Below, piece by piece: positions 13,101 through 24,086 of a stretch of DNA of 64,000 nt. The stretch is from positions 3,410,001-3,474,000 of the forward strand of contig JAGMUV010000001.1 in the NCBI GenBank assembly GCA_020744425.1. The letters run 5' to 3'. A program made the translations under genes and the position numbers. Positions within the stretch are counted from its first letter, which is position 1. The number at the start of each line of letters is the position of its first letter. Source of the DNA: Dactylonectria macrodidyma (taxonomy: Eukaryota > Ascomycota > Sordariomycetes > Hypocreales > Nectriaceae). Under the pieces are notes generated by a model that saw only the letters and a program-made list of their open reading frames with translations, made no database searches and was not told the origin of the DNA.

Positions 13101-13812
13101 AAGGAGTGGAAGGTTATTAGTAGAACTCGGCGATTGTGGGTTAAGGAATTAACCAATCAGAAAAGGAATTAAAGATTCAGAAAGAGCAGGAAAAGGCGAT
13201 TAGAAAGGTAGTTAGTTTGAAGTGATTAGTTAAGAAATGCATATATTAATAATGATAATCCATCTGGACTGGCTAGAGAAAAGCCCTAGCTTTATAAAGA
13301 GATTACTATCCAGTTATATATCCAATCTAATAGGGGATTTAGACAATTTGTTATAGTAAAACCGGGTAAGACGTGTCCTGAGTTTTAAGACTGTTAGACG
13401 TATGTCTGATGCTTGAACTCTAACCTTATTAAAGGTTCTTATTATAGATGTCTTTTGTAGTTATAATATAAGGAAGATAGGCTTTCTGAGGCATATTATA
13501 TACTATTATAAAACTAAAAATCAGGAGATTTTGAATATGTTATTTATAGTCTTATTTAATACGAGCTAAAGGAGATATTTCCTTATTAGTTATATATTTT
13601 ATATATAAGGACTTTATAATTCTTAAAGTATTACTATAGTTATTATACTTCTTAGGCTACTTTTTAAAGCTTTTTAATTTTAATATTCATTTTATAAATT
13701 TCTTTCTTAAGTCTTTTATATAGTCTTATATAAAACGCTACTACTTATAGCTTCTCTTTTTTAATATTCAGAGTATTAAAAGAATAATAGATTACTCTTT
13801 ATAAATTAAAGT

Positions 13813-14119
13813 TGTAACAGTTGTGCTAGACCGCTGTACCAGGGAGCAAAAGATTGGTCAATAATCGCTGTAGTAGTGTAAGGGGCTGGCCCGTAGGTAG
13901 GTGCGCTGAGGGACTAGCCGTGTATTGATCTATGAAAAGCTGAGGAGGAAGGAATCCTCCTTCGTGGGCCCGATACGGGCCCGGCCCTAGATAGCTACAG
14001 AGGCGGTGAGATGTAGCAGAATATACACCCAGGCCCCAGCCTGTAACAAGTGGCGATCATCCGGGCACATTACTGCACTATAGGGCCGCTATCGCTGTTC
14101 AGTAAACCAAGCCGTAACA
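13813..14119. mobile_element. Solo LTR, same family as 46578-46989
   Basis: It begins TGTAACAGTTGTGCTAGACC and ends AACCAAGCCGTAACA. The copy at 46578-46989 shares both ends and the internal GCAAAAGATTGGTCAATAAT. Lengths differ (307 versus 412 bp) because the middles differ. The flanks are AAAGT and AAAGA, so a target duplication is only approximate. It is much less RIPed than its surroundings, so it entered late or escaped mutation. Confidence 0.7.
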
Positions 14120-14695
14120 AAAGAAATCTATTAGTAACTGCTTAAGAAGCTATTATAGCTTTAATACCCTTTTTAAGAGTTTAACTTCTTATTATGTAAG
14201 GTCTATATAAAGTTTTTAAAGAAATACTATAAAGTCCTTCTAAGTATAACTTACTAACCCTTTAGTATATACTTACTATTTAGTTTATAAGCTTATATAA
14301 AGCTTAGTTACTAATTAGTTAATCTTCTAATAGTTATTTATTATAATCCTAGGTTTATTTATATTCTTAATTACTTAAATTTAATTATTTATTTCTATTT
14401 TTATTAATTTTTTTTATAAAACTGTATAAATATAAGTAAGTATTTATTTATACTTTTAAAAAGCCTTTAATTCTAATTATGTAAATAATTACTATAATAG
14501 TATTTCTTAAAAGGCTTAATTTAACTCTTTTTATATTTTAAGTCTTTTCTTTATACTCTTTTATTATTAAGTAAGAGTATTTATAAGAATTAATAATATA
14601 TTAAGTTCTAATATTTCCCTTTTTAATTAGTAAATACTAACTAATTAGCTTTATAATTTTAATTAATATAATACTAAAGTAAATTATTTAAAATA

Positions 14696-15133
14696 ACGTA
14701 TATAATAAGCATACGACGCATCCAAGTATGCAACACACTTATACTATATACTTAAAAGTATAAACTTTAAATTTTCTAAAATGGGCTGCATAGTCCTAGG
14801 AATTTTAGAAAATTAATTTCAAATAATTAACTAAAAAAGTCATAAGTTAGTATTTTTATGAGATTTTTAACTAATTTATTTAGCTTTTTAAAATTATAAA
14901 TAAGAAAAAAAACAGTGCGAATAAGATTTTTTAAAATAAGTTTATAAATAAAATCTTTTAAAAATCTAAAAAAATCTTTACTTATTTTCATATACTTATT
15001 AAACTTATATATAAAATATAAGCTATTTTAAGTCTAGTTTAAATTTTTAAAGAATTTTTAAAAAAGTACTGTTTTAAGTATAAATTGGAAATGCGTCGCA
15101 TACTTGGATGCGTTGTATGCTTATTATATACGT
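14696..15133. mobile_element. MITE with TA target duplication, 438 bp
   Basis: The left end is TA|ACGTATATAATAAGCATACG and the right end ...TGTATGCTTATTATATACGT|TA. The two are inverted copies continuing through a GACGCATCCAAGTATGC-type stretch (more than 30 bp). There is no coding capacity. The TA duplication and size suggest a Tc1/mariner-mobilised MITE. It is RIPed internally but its termini are readable. Confidence 0.8.
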
Positions 15134-15511
15134 TATTCTATTTTATAAGATTAGCTTTAGGCCTTTTTATATTTATATAGTTTATATTCTTTTATTAATT
15201 ATTATATTTTAAAGGTTTTTTAAAACTTGAACCTTGGTTTATTTTACTTTTTTAAATAAGGTCTTTAATTTTATTAGCTATTTTAATTTAAATTTTATCC
15301 TTATTTATAAAAAAGTATAAAAGTCTTTCTATAATTTTAATAAGTAATTAATACTAACTCGTCTTATGCTCTATAAGTAATATAAGATTAATTATATTAT
15401 TTAGCTCTCTTATCTTATATAGCGCGCTAGTGACCTAGTAAGGTGTAGAAATGAATGAATTATAAGGTTAGATTCACTTAGATCCTAATAAGAGTCTTAA
15501 AAGTAGGTATT
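15134..15511. other. RIPed spacer between MITE and gypsy relic
   Basis: TA-rich sequence with no open frame. It becomes slightly less mutated after ~15420. Its last five bases, GTATT (15507-15511), form the left target duplication of the gypsy relic that follows. Confidence 0.5.
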
Positions 15512-15947
15512 TATAACGGTCGTGTTCTCAGGCTAGGCTATACATAGTATAGAGTAGCTTAGAAAGGGTTCCTAAGGGATAGACCAGGGTCTATATTAGT
15601 AGAACGGTTAGGTCACACTTACTAAGCAGTAGTTATAGTATTACATTAGGTAATAGTTAATATATAATGATATATAGTAATTAGAGTAAATTAAGGTAAT
15701 TAAGTTATATTAATAGCTAAGGAGCTAGTGTCCTAGTAATAGTCAGTCCTTTGGGTTTATATATTATATAGTATGAGGTTTGATTACCTTTATTATAGGG
15801 GCGATTATAGTAATTGCGAAAGTAATTATAGTAATTATAAAAGTAATTATAGTAATTATTCTATATTTTATAATAATTATTTATAATTAGTAAGAAATTT
15901 ATAAGAGCTATATAATGCTAGGTATTTATAATATATGGATTATAATA
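15512..15947. repeat. Left (3') LTR of RIPed gypsy
   Basis: It starts TATAACGGTCGTG (probably TGTAACGG before RIP) and ends GGATTATAATA, the RIPed form of GGGTTGTGACA in the right LTR. It is 436 bp, identical in length to its partner. A purine tract on the minus strand (AGAAAGAAG, 15954-15962) adjoins it and fits the polypurine tract. The outer part is less mutated than the inner part. Confidence 0.88.
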
Positions 15948-16091
15948 TAATATCTTCTTTCTATTAGTCCTTATTCCTAAGGCTTATAAGTTAGCTATTC
16001 TAAGTTTCTCTTTAGTTTATTTAACCTTTTCTTATAATTATTTTTCTATAATGCTAATAGTATATCTAAAGTAAAATCATAGTCTATTATA

Positions 16092-16516
16092 ACGTATATG
16101 ATAAGCTTGCGTGACAAATAAGTAAGCGTGACATTCTGATTTCCACCTTAAACTGCAGTTTTAAAATAATTCTTAAAAATTCAAATTAAGCCTAAAATAA
16201 ATAAGATTTTTAACCTAGCTTACTTATAAAATATATTATTTTTAAGAATTTTTTTAGATTATATATATTTATAGCGCTAGCAGTATCAAATTCGCACTGT
16301 CTATTACACTATATTTATTTATAACTAGCTTAATAATTTATTTAAAAATATAGAAAAAAGACTAGCTTATTAACTTTTTAGTTAAATATCTAAAATTAAT
16401 TTCCTAAAAATCTCAGAATTATAGAGCCTGTTTTAGAAATTTTAAAGTTTACACTTTTAGATGCACAGTATAAGTGTCACGCAAGCTTGTTTGTCACGCA
16501 AGCTTATTATATACGT
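16092..16516. mobile_element. MITE inserted in RIPed gypsy, 425 bp
   Basis: The left end is TA|ACGTATATGATAAGCTTGCG and the right end ...CAAGCTTATTATATACGT|TA. The inverted repeat continues through GTGACAAATAAG / CTTGTTTGTCAC. It is non-coding. It lies just inside the 3' LTR of the gypsy relic, so it inserted after that element arrived. Confidence 0.82.
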
Positions 16517-16780
16517 TATACTATTATTATCTTTTTAAACTTATTAAAGAAATAGGCTTTAAGGTTATCTAATATTTAAATTATACTTAGTAAAAGTTAA
16601 AGTATAAAATGCTTAAAAGCATTTCCTATTATTCTAAGTGTATTTATTATAAACATTCTTATAATAGTTTAGAAGAGTTAATCTCTATATATAAGTATTT
16701 ATTCTTATTTTGCCTTACTTCTAGCCTATACTAACTAAATAGCTTCCTATTTAATAGTTAAGAGGTGTTATTTAGAGTCT

Positions 16781-17040
16781 AAGGAGGAATAAGCAGAAGA
16801 GGAGTTAATAGAATTATAATAGTAAATGAATAAGCGTTTATCTTATCTAATGCGGCTTCATTATTAATGAAAATAGCTTTAAGAGAGAGGTATAGAGATA
16901 GTATATTAAGGTCTTTGTTCTCTGGATGAGCTGGATAAGGCGGAGCGCTAAGAGGCTAATGCAGTCATTGAGGTCTAGGCTTATAGTAGGGTAGATACAA
17001 TCGATTAGTCTACTATATTTAATTTTAATACTACTTCTTT
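16781..17040 (+). pseudogene. RIPed antisense ORF of the gypsy relic
   Basis: The plus strand, opposite to pol, reads through TAA/TAG stops as a helical, charged sequence: AEEELIEL, MNKRLSYLMRLHY, then SLDELDKAER, EANAVIEV and SRVDTID followed by TAG (a former TGG is likely) and STIFNF. The last part matches the C-terminus of the antisense gene in the intact element (DLDELDRLE ... VLDTIDWNSLSF) in sequence, strand and position between pol and the 3' LTR. The cysteine-rich first half is not recoverable with confidence. It is not functional. Confidence 0.65.
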
Positions 17041-18899
17041 ATCTTTTAGTATTATATATAGAATGTCTTTAGTAAATACTATATATAAGTAAGGTTTTTT
17101 AGTAACTATTATAATATTTTACTTTTAGAATAATCTTTTTACTTTATAAGGTATATTATTTTTCTATTAATTTTCTTTATATTATAGATTTCTTTAATAT
17201 AGTACTTTTCTAAGTCTTTTACTATTAGTTTATAACTTTATCCATTATTAATTAGAATAGTATTTTCTATTAATTCTAGTAATAAGATATAAAAAACTGA
17301 ATAATGTTATATTTTTAAGTCCAGTCTATAGTTATTTTCTAAGATTTTTTCTAAAACTTTATAAAGTCTAATAAATTTATAGTTAAGTTTTTTACTTAGT
17401 CTGTCTATTAATAGGTTTTTTATTACTAGTAGGACTATATCTCCTTTTAAAAAGGATAGTTCTTTTAGCCTTTTCTAATTATAGTATTTCTTTATTTATC
17501 CTTATATAAATTCGAGTTTGGTTTTTATTTCTTTATAAAGGTTTTTTAATTAGTCTAATATTAGGATTGCTTTTAGATTAATAATTTTATTATACTATTA
17601 TTAATATATATTTAGTATGAATTTAAAATTAATATAGTATAGTATAAGCTTAGTGCTTTTATTAATTATAGTATTATAACTTAGTTATACTATAAGTAAC
17701 TTTTCTACTTAATTATTTTACTTATAGTTAATATAGTATTATAAGTACTGCTTAAGTATTTAATTTATATATTTTATCTATTTATTAACCTATAGTTAGA
17801 ATGCTATTATAAGTTAGTAGTTTAATCCTAGTTAGGCTATTAAAGCTTACTAAAACTTAGATATAAATAGTAGTCCTCTATTACTTAGGATTTCTATTAG
17901 TAAGCTATATATACTAATAATATTCTATAAGAATAGATAAGCGAACTATTTAGTATCTATTAATTCTTAGTATAGTATAAAATAGGAAAATTTTATAAAT
18001 CTATTTATAATAATAAGAATGCTATTATAGAAAGTACTGTTTATAGGGTCTTTTAATAGAAGTAATTTTATAATAAAATCCATTATAATAGAGTCTTATA
18101 GTTATTTAGTAATTAATAGGGGTTATAATTCTTTATATAGTTTATAGTATTATACTTTAGTTTTATTATATAGTTTATAGGATTTAATAACTTCTATAAC
18201 TATTCTCTTTATACTAAGAAATGTATATACTATTTTAACTTATTTAAGGGTCTTATTAATTCTTAAGTATTTATATAAGAAGTAGTTATAGATATCTTAT
18301 ACTAAATGTTCTTATAGTTCTAAGGGGATTTATAATCTTTATAATCTGAATTATGATTTAAGAATTAAGTAAGGTGCTTTTATTACTCTGTCTATTTCAT
18401 ATATCTAGTTATATTCTTTTATCTATTCGTAGAGTATTTCTTAAGATACTATTACTATAATTTAAACCATTTTATTAAATTTATTAATTTATTTAAGTCT
18501 TTTTTATACTTTATTAAGTTTATAGTTTTAGTAATTATTTATCTTCTAATATTCCTTAGTATATTATTCTAAGAGATCTATAGAGCATTATTCGCATTAT
18601 ATTATATAGCTAATATATACTTTTATAAAGTTATTATAAAAGTATTAATAAAGCTTTTTAACTAGGGTCTAGAGGTTCTTATAATAGTTGCTTTAGTAAA
18701 AGTAAGAGATTACTTAGAATCCTTATAATCCTATTAAGACTGGTTTCCTTTCTTATTATAGTAATTCCTTTAGGGCTGGCTATTTATTATATATCCATTG
18801 CTTAAAGCTTTACTTAGGCTTTTATAATCATTTTAGTAAGTCTTTAGGTAGTTATAACTCACTTATAGTTATAATGTATTTTTATTTAAAATGTCTTTT

Positions 18900-20400
18900 A
18901 AAAGTATAGGCTAATATTTACTTATTAGCTTTTAGTATATTAATTTTAAAGTTAGATTATTAACTTATTATATTAGCTTATCTATTTTCTAAGCCTTTCT
19001 TATAAATAATAATATAATTAAATTCTAATAAGTATTCTATATAATAAAGTTATCTTTTACTAAGCTCTTATATAATAATAAAGTATGAGATATTCTTATA
19101 ATCTATATAGATTATAACTTAGTATTCGCTTCTTAAAAAGTAGTATTAGAATTCTTTAAAAGAGTTAACTATTATTAAGAATTCTTTATTATAAATAGGA
19201 TAGTTAAGTTCGGCTCCCTTTAGTATATATAAGTAGAATATAATTAAGTATAAGTTTCCTTTATTATCCTATTATCTAATTTAAGCTCTTAAGGCAAAGT
19301 TAGAAGTATTAGTTTCTAATTTAATTAGTTATTTTAAGTTAAAGGTTATTAAAACGGGTTTATTAAGGATAGCTTGTTTTAAGTTATTAAAGGCTTTCTA
19401 GGCCTTAGCATTCTATCTAAAGTTTATATCTTTCTTTATGAGTTCTGTTAAGAGTTTTGCGATTTTACTAAATTTATGAATGAACTTTCTATAATAATTA
19501 GCAAACCCTAAGAAGCTTTATATTTCTTTAATACTTTTATCTAGTCTTAGCTAATCCTTAATAGCTTTAATTTTCTTTTTATTTATTTAAATCTTATTAG
19601 ATTAAATAGTATATTTAAAGAAGTCTACTTCTTATATATAGAACTTACTTTTTATTAGTTCTATAAGTAGTTTTGCATTTTATAGCTTTTATAGGATTAT
19701 ATATATATATTTTATATACTCTTCTTCTATTTTTAAAAAGATTAAAATATTATTAAGGTAATATATAATAAAGATATTAAAGTATTCTTTTAGAATATTA
19801 GTAATTATTTATTAAAATATTATTAGTATATTTATAAGTCTAAAGAGTATTATTAAATATTTAAATAGTTTAAATTTAGTTCTAAATATAGTCTTTTATT
19901 TATCTTTAGGCTTTATATAGACTAAACTATAAGCATTTTTTAAGTTAAGTACTATAAACTATTTTTTATTATAGAAGCAGTTCTTTAGTTTAGTAATTAA
20001 GAATAGTAATATTTAGTCCTTTAGTATAATATTATTTAACTATTAGTAGTTTATAATTAATTAGAGTTTTCTATTCTTTTTTAGAATGAATATAACTAAG
20101 TATTCTATAGAGGATTTTAAGATTTTAATATATCCCTTTTTTAATATATCTTTAAAGTATTCTTTTAGTATTTATAATTATATATTATTAAAGTTATAGA
20201 GTTTAAAAAACTTAAGTAAAGTTCTATCTTTTAATACTATTTTATAATCTTATTTATTATATTTAAGTAAACCTATTTCTAATTCTTTAATAAATAGTTT
20301 TTTATAAATATAATAAATAAGTAGTATATTTTTTAGTCTTTTATTTACTTTTTATTATTTCTTTATTTTTATAAGGTCTTTATTAAGCTTTATTAATTAG
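18900..20400 (-). pseudogene. RIPed pol: reverse transcriptase/RNase H region
   Basis: On the plus strand, 19185-19560 is recognisably the same sequence as 42430-42830 of the intact chromovirus, with C-to-T and G-to-A changes. Shared words include AAAACGGGTTT / AGAACGGGTTC and GTAAGTTCAGT-like segments. This covers the RNase H and connection region; reverse transcriptase is expected further right. All frames hold many stops. The limits given are approximate. Confidence 0.65.
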
Positions 20401-23400
20401 CTTTATATAAAAGTAATAGTATAGTATATTTTACTATTTTAAGCTTTATAGTATTTATATTTTATACTTTAGAATAAGAAAGTTTCTATTATTTCTTTTA
20501 CTAATACTTTATTAGTACTATTATTAGTTAAAGTTTAAGATTTTATATTATTATTTAAATCTAATTCTTAAAAAGAGTAATTATTAATATTATTAAAGTT
20601 TACTTAGCTAATCCTTTAGTTTATTATTAAATTAACTCATTTTAATTATAAGTATTTTAAGATTAAAGCGTAGTTTATAATAAGTATTATATTAAATAAG
20701 ATTCTTTTATTTTATCTTTCTATAAAAACCTTAAGATAATTAAGCTCTTTAGTTATTCTTCTATTATTATAATTAAAAGAAGATCCTTTAAAATTCTATA
20801 CTTTATATAAATTCGCTTTATCTTTCTATAGGAGTTTTAATATATTTATTACTATAGGGTGGATATAATTAAATTCTGCACTACTATTTATTAAGGCGGG
20901 TAGCCAGTTCTTCTTAATTTATACTTATATTTCTAGGTATTGGTTTATTATTTATACACTTTTAGTTATATATAGAGCTCTTATTTTAAGGGGTTCTGCT
21001 TTCTCTAGTTCTATACCTATCTATTACTTTATTATAGATAGTATTAGGAGTTTTTTATACTTTCTATTATTCTATTTTATAAAGATTAGAATATCTATCT
21101 TTAGTTATATTTATACTATATATTAACCTTATTATATATATATATTTAATACTTAGGTTATTAATAGTTAGTAAGATTAGTATTAAAGTATTAGCATTTT
21201 ATAAAGTAATCTATATTATATTTTATAAGCTATGCAATTCTTAAGCTCTTATATTACTTCTATACTTAATAGTTCTCTATATTCTCTACTTTATAAGGTT
21301 TTATTATAGGTTGACTATTTACTTATACTAAGAAATAGTCTTACTTAAGCTTCTTTATAAAGTATATAGTATACTTTTAGTAAATATATAAAGCCTATAA
21401 GATTTCTTCGTATTTCTAGTATTCTTAGTATACTTAGGAGTTGTCTTTCCTAAGCTATCATTTAGTTAAATTTTATGAGTTTTATCTATTATTTTAATAT
21501 AAAGCTCGGATATAGATATCCGCATCTTCTATAGAGTCCTATGTTTCTCTAGTGAATTATTTAATTTAAATGTCTTCTATTATGCGTATTAGTATGTCTT
21601 ATTCTTCTAGGGTAATACTCTGGGGTTCGTTATTTAACTCTAGGTATTTATCTACTAGTATAAGAATATCTTTATCCTTAATATCATACCTAGCTTCCTT
21701 AGCTTAGTATACGTCTTATCTTATGCTAACCTATAGTTAGGGGGCAGGTTATTATATAATGTAGTTATGCGTTATGCTGCTATCTGTTATAGTAGGTTGC
21801 CTCTTACTAGTCTACTAATAGTCAGGCTGTTATTTAGGGATATTGAATTTGTCAAAATCCTCTATTTATATTAGTAGTTCTCTAAGTTATTAGGCTATAG
21901 TAATAGTATATGTTTTATTATTAGGTCAGAGTGTAATAGCTAGATAGCCTAGAACTTGGCCTATAGGAATGGGTTTCTATTTTTTAGTTATTACTTTTTA
22001 GGTTTTCTCTTCTTACTCTCTTTTCTTTTTTACTTTATATTAATATACTGCTTCTCGTTTTATTCACAGCCGTCGCTTGTATGCATCTAAGTCATCTTTT
22101 TCTCTTTCTATTTATTAACTCTATTTACTATACTTCTTTTCGTAATTAGCTTCTTATAATTATTTAGTCTTAAGTCTGGTTCTTTTAATCAGTCTTCCTT
22201 AAGGAATATCTTTATATTTTAGTTTATCTATCTAATCTTATATATTTACTATATTATAATTATATTTACTAAAGTAACTATTAAATCCGCTTTAGGTTAT
22301 ATTAATAGATCGGATTAGAAGATTATCTCCCTTTTTAATTAAATTACTATTATAAGTAAGTATAGTAATAGGCTTAAATGGTTTCTTTTCTTTCTTAGGT
22401 TTCTTATAGTTATATAAAAGGTATTCTAGCTTATTATAGTTATAGTAATTAAAGGTTTTCTTTCTTTACTAAGATTATTATTATATTACTCTAAGTTCTA
22501 TAAGTCTTACTATAGTATTATAAGAAGTATTAAGAGTTTATATTTTCCTTTAGTTAATATAGTTCTTCCTTTTTTAATTACTATTATTATTATTAATATT
22601 TCATTTTTCTATTTATTATTTAAATAGTTAGTTATTAATTAAGATAGTAAGTTTAGTATACTAAGCAAAGTCTATAAGTAGATCTATATTCTTAATGAGT
22701 TTATCCTTAATATTATCCTTTAGGTTTTAATAAAACTTATTAATAAGGTTTTTATTTAATTAATTAAGTTTTACTATAATATATTAGAACTCTAAGAAGT
22801 ATTTAAATACTGCTTTTATTTACTTAAGTTTTTTAATAGTATTAAATATATTATATTTCTTATCTTATTTACTATAGTTATTAATTAGTAATTATTTATA
22901 TTTATTAAAGCTATTAAATATTATAGTCATTTTAGGCTTTTACTAACTTAGGGCTTAGGTTATAAAGTCTTTTAGAATTAACTTATAGTTTTAAGCTGCC
23001 TTACTTTCTAATCTTCTTATAGTATATTATACTTTAAGTAAGTTACTTATAAATAGTAATAAGTAGTATATATAATAAGACTTAAGGTTAGTAAGGTATT
23101 CTTATAGCTTCTTAGGGTTTCTATTAAACTTTAATAGCTATTTAGGCTTAATAGTTTCTCTAATATTATAAATATATACTATTATAATAGGTTATTTATA
23201 TTCTATAAGTTAAGTTATTTATTATTCTTAGTTATTCTTAGTTTAAACTAGTTTAGTAATAAGTTTAGTAATCTTTCGCTCTATAATTATAATAATTATA
23301 TTTATAGTAGGGTTACTTAGTAAGGCCTAGAGTTATATATATAACTATTTAAAGCGCTCTTTATTCTAATACTGCTCTTCTTTTCGTATAGTATTAGTGT

Positions 23401-23639
23401 ATATTCTTAGAGCTAAGAGTTTAGCAAGTCCTATAAAGAGCCATTCGTTTTCTGTATAGAGCTCCCTGAGTTCCTCTTTATACTTATTATTAGAGGCTTC
23501 TATACATTTATCGCTATCTCTATTCTTAGGGGGTGCTGGGGCTTTTTCCTTAGATAAGGGCATACTATTAGAAGGTATAGTAAGTACTATTATAGTTTAT
23601 TAGATATTACTTAGTATATAAAGTAACTATTTAAATAAG

Positions 23640-23650
23640 AGCTATTAATA
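23640..23650 (-). promoter_or_regulatory. Putative self-priming PBS of RIPed gypsy
   Basis: The 11 bases immediately inside the 5' LTR read, on the element strand, TATTAATAGCT. The same 11 bases occur on the plus strand inside the LTR at 23847-23857, so a transcript starting there could fold back and pair with this site. A TATA-rich stretch lies about 48 nt upstream of that segment. No tRNA-like primer match was recognised. Confidence 0.55.
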
Positions 23651-24086
23651 TATAATGGTTATATTCTTAAGCTAGGCTATATATAGTATAGAGTAGCTTA
23701 GAAAGGGTTCCTAAAGGATAGACTAGGGTCTATATTAGTAAAATGGTTAGGTTATACTTACTAAGCAGTAATTATAGTATTATATTAAGTAATAGTTAAT
23801 ATATAATAATATATAGTAGTTAGAGTAAATTAAGGTAATTAAATTATATTAATAGCTAAGGAACTAGTGTTCTAGTAATAGCCAGTCCTTTAGGTTTATA
23901 TATTATATAGTATAAGGTTTAATTATTTTTATTATAGGGGCGATTATAGTGATTGTAGAAGTGATTATAGTAATTATAGGAGTGATTATAGTGATCGTTC
24001 TGTATTTCGTAGTGATTACTCGTAATTGGTGAGAAATTTGTGGGGGCCACGTGACGCCAGGCGTCTACGATGCACGGGTTGTGACA
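23651..24086. repeat. Right (5') LTR of RIPed gypsy
   Basis: It starts TATAATGGTTATATTC and ends GGGTTGTGACA, 436 bp. The last ~100 bp are nearly free of RIP changes (GTGGGGGCCACGTGACGCC), whereas the matching part of the left LTR is fully changed (ATAAGAGCTATATAATGCT). This gives a view of part of the unmutated sequence. Confidence 0.88.

Larger units (their letters stand above)
6867..15511. mobile_element. RIP-degraded transposon block
   Basis: This stretch is almost entirely TA-rich, with very few CA or TG dinucleotides, as expected from RIP (CpA to TpA on both strands). Every frame is full of stops. Within it I recognise a gag-like relic (7840-8200), a less mutated island (9615-10190), a solo LTR (13813-14119) and a MITE (14696-15133). 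Parts of 10600-11700 loosely recall a pogo/Fot1-type transposase in the plus frame, but I could not confirm this. Boundaries of the older elements cannot be read by eye. No functional gene is present. Confidence 0.8.
15512..24086 (-). mobile_element. RIPed Ty3/gypsy retrotransposon, complete with LTRs and TSD
   Basis: An 8,575-bp element, flanked by GTATT at 15507-15511 and 24087-24091. Both LTRs are exactly 436 bp and alignable, with differences mostly RIP-type transitions. Gag-pol runs on the minus strand. The stretch ~19185-19560 lines up with the reverse transcriptase/RNase H coding strand of the intact element (42430-42830): GATAGGATAGTTAAGTTCGG corresponds to GATAGGATAGTTGAGCTCGG. Gag is expected at ~22.5-23.3 kb and integrase at ~17.2-18.7 kb (inference from order). 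A MITE sits inside at 16092-16516. All frames are destroyed; the element is dead. Confidence 0.88.

Noticed and set aside
13090..13130. GGAGTGGAAGGAGTGGAAGG, looked like a regulatory array or CRISPR-like repeat
   Set aside because: Only two or three short purine units without spacers; ordinary simple repeat. No CRISPR array is expected or seen in this eukaryotic window.
23366..23563. 65-codon minus-strand frame in the RIPed gypsy
   Set aside because: It is a short stop-free remnant of the mutated gag region, not a gene.
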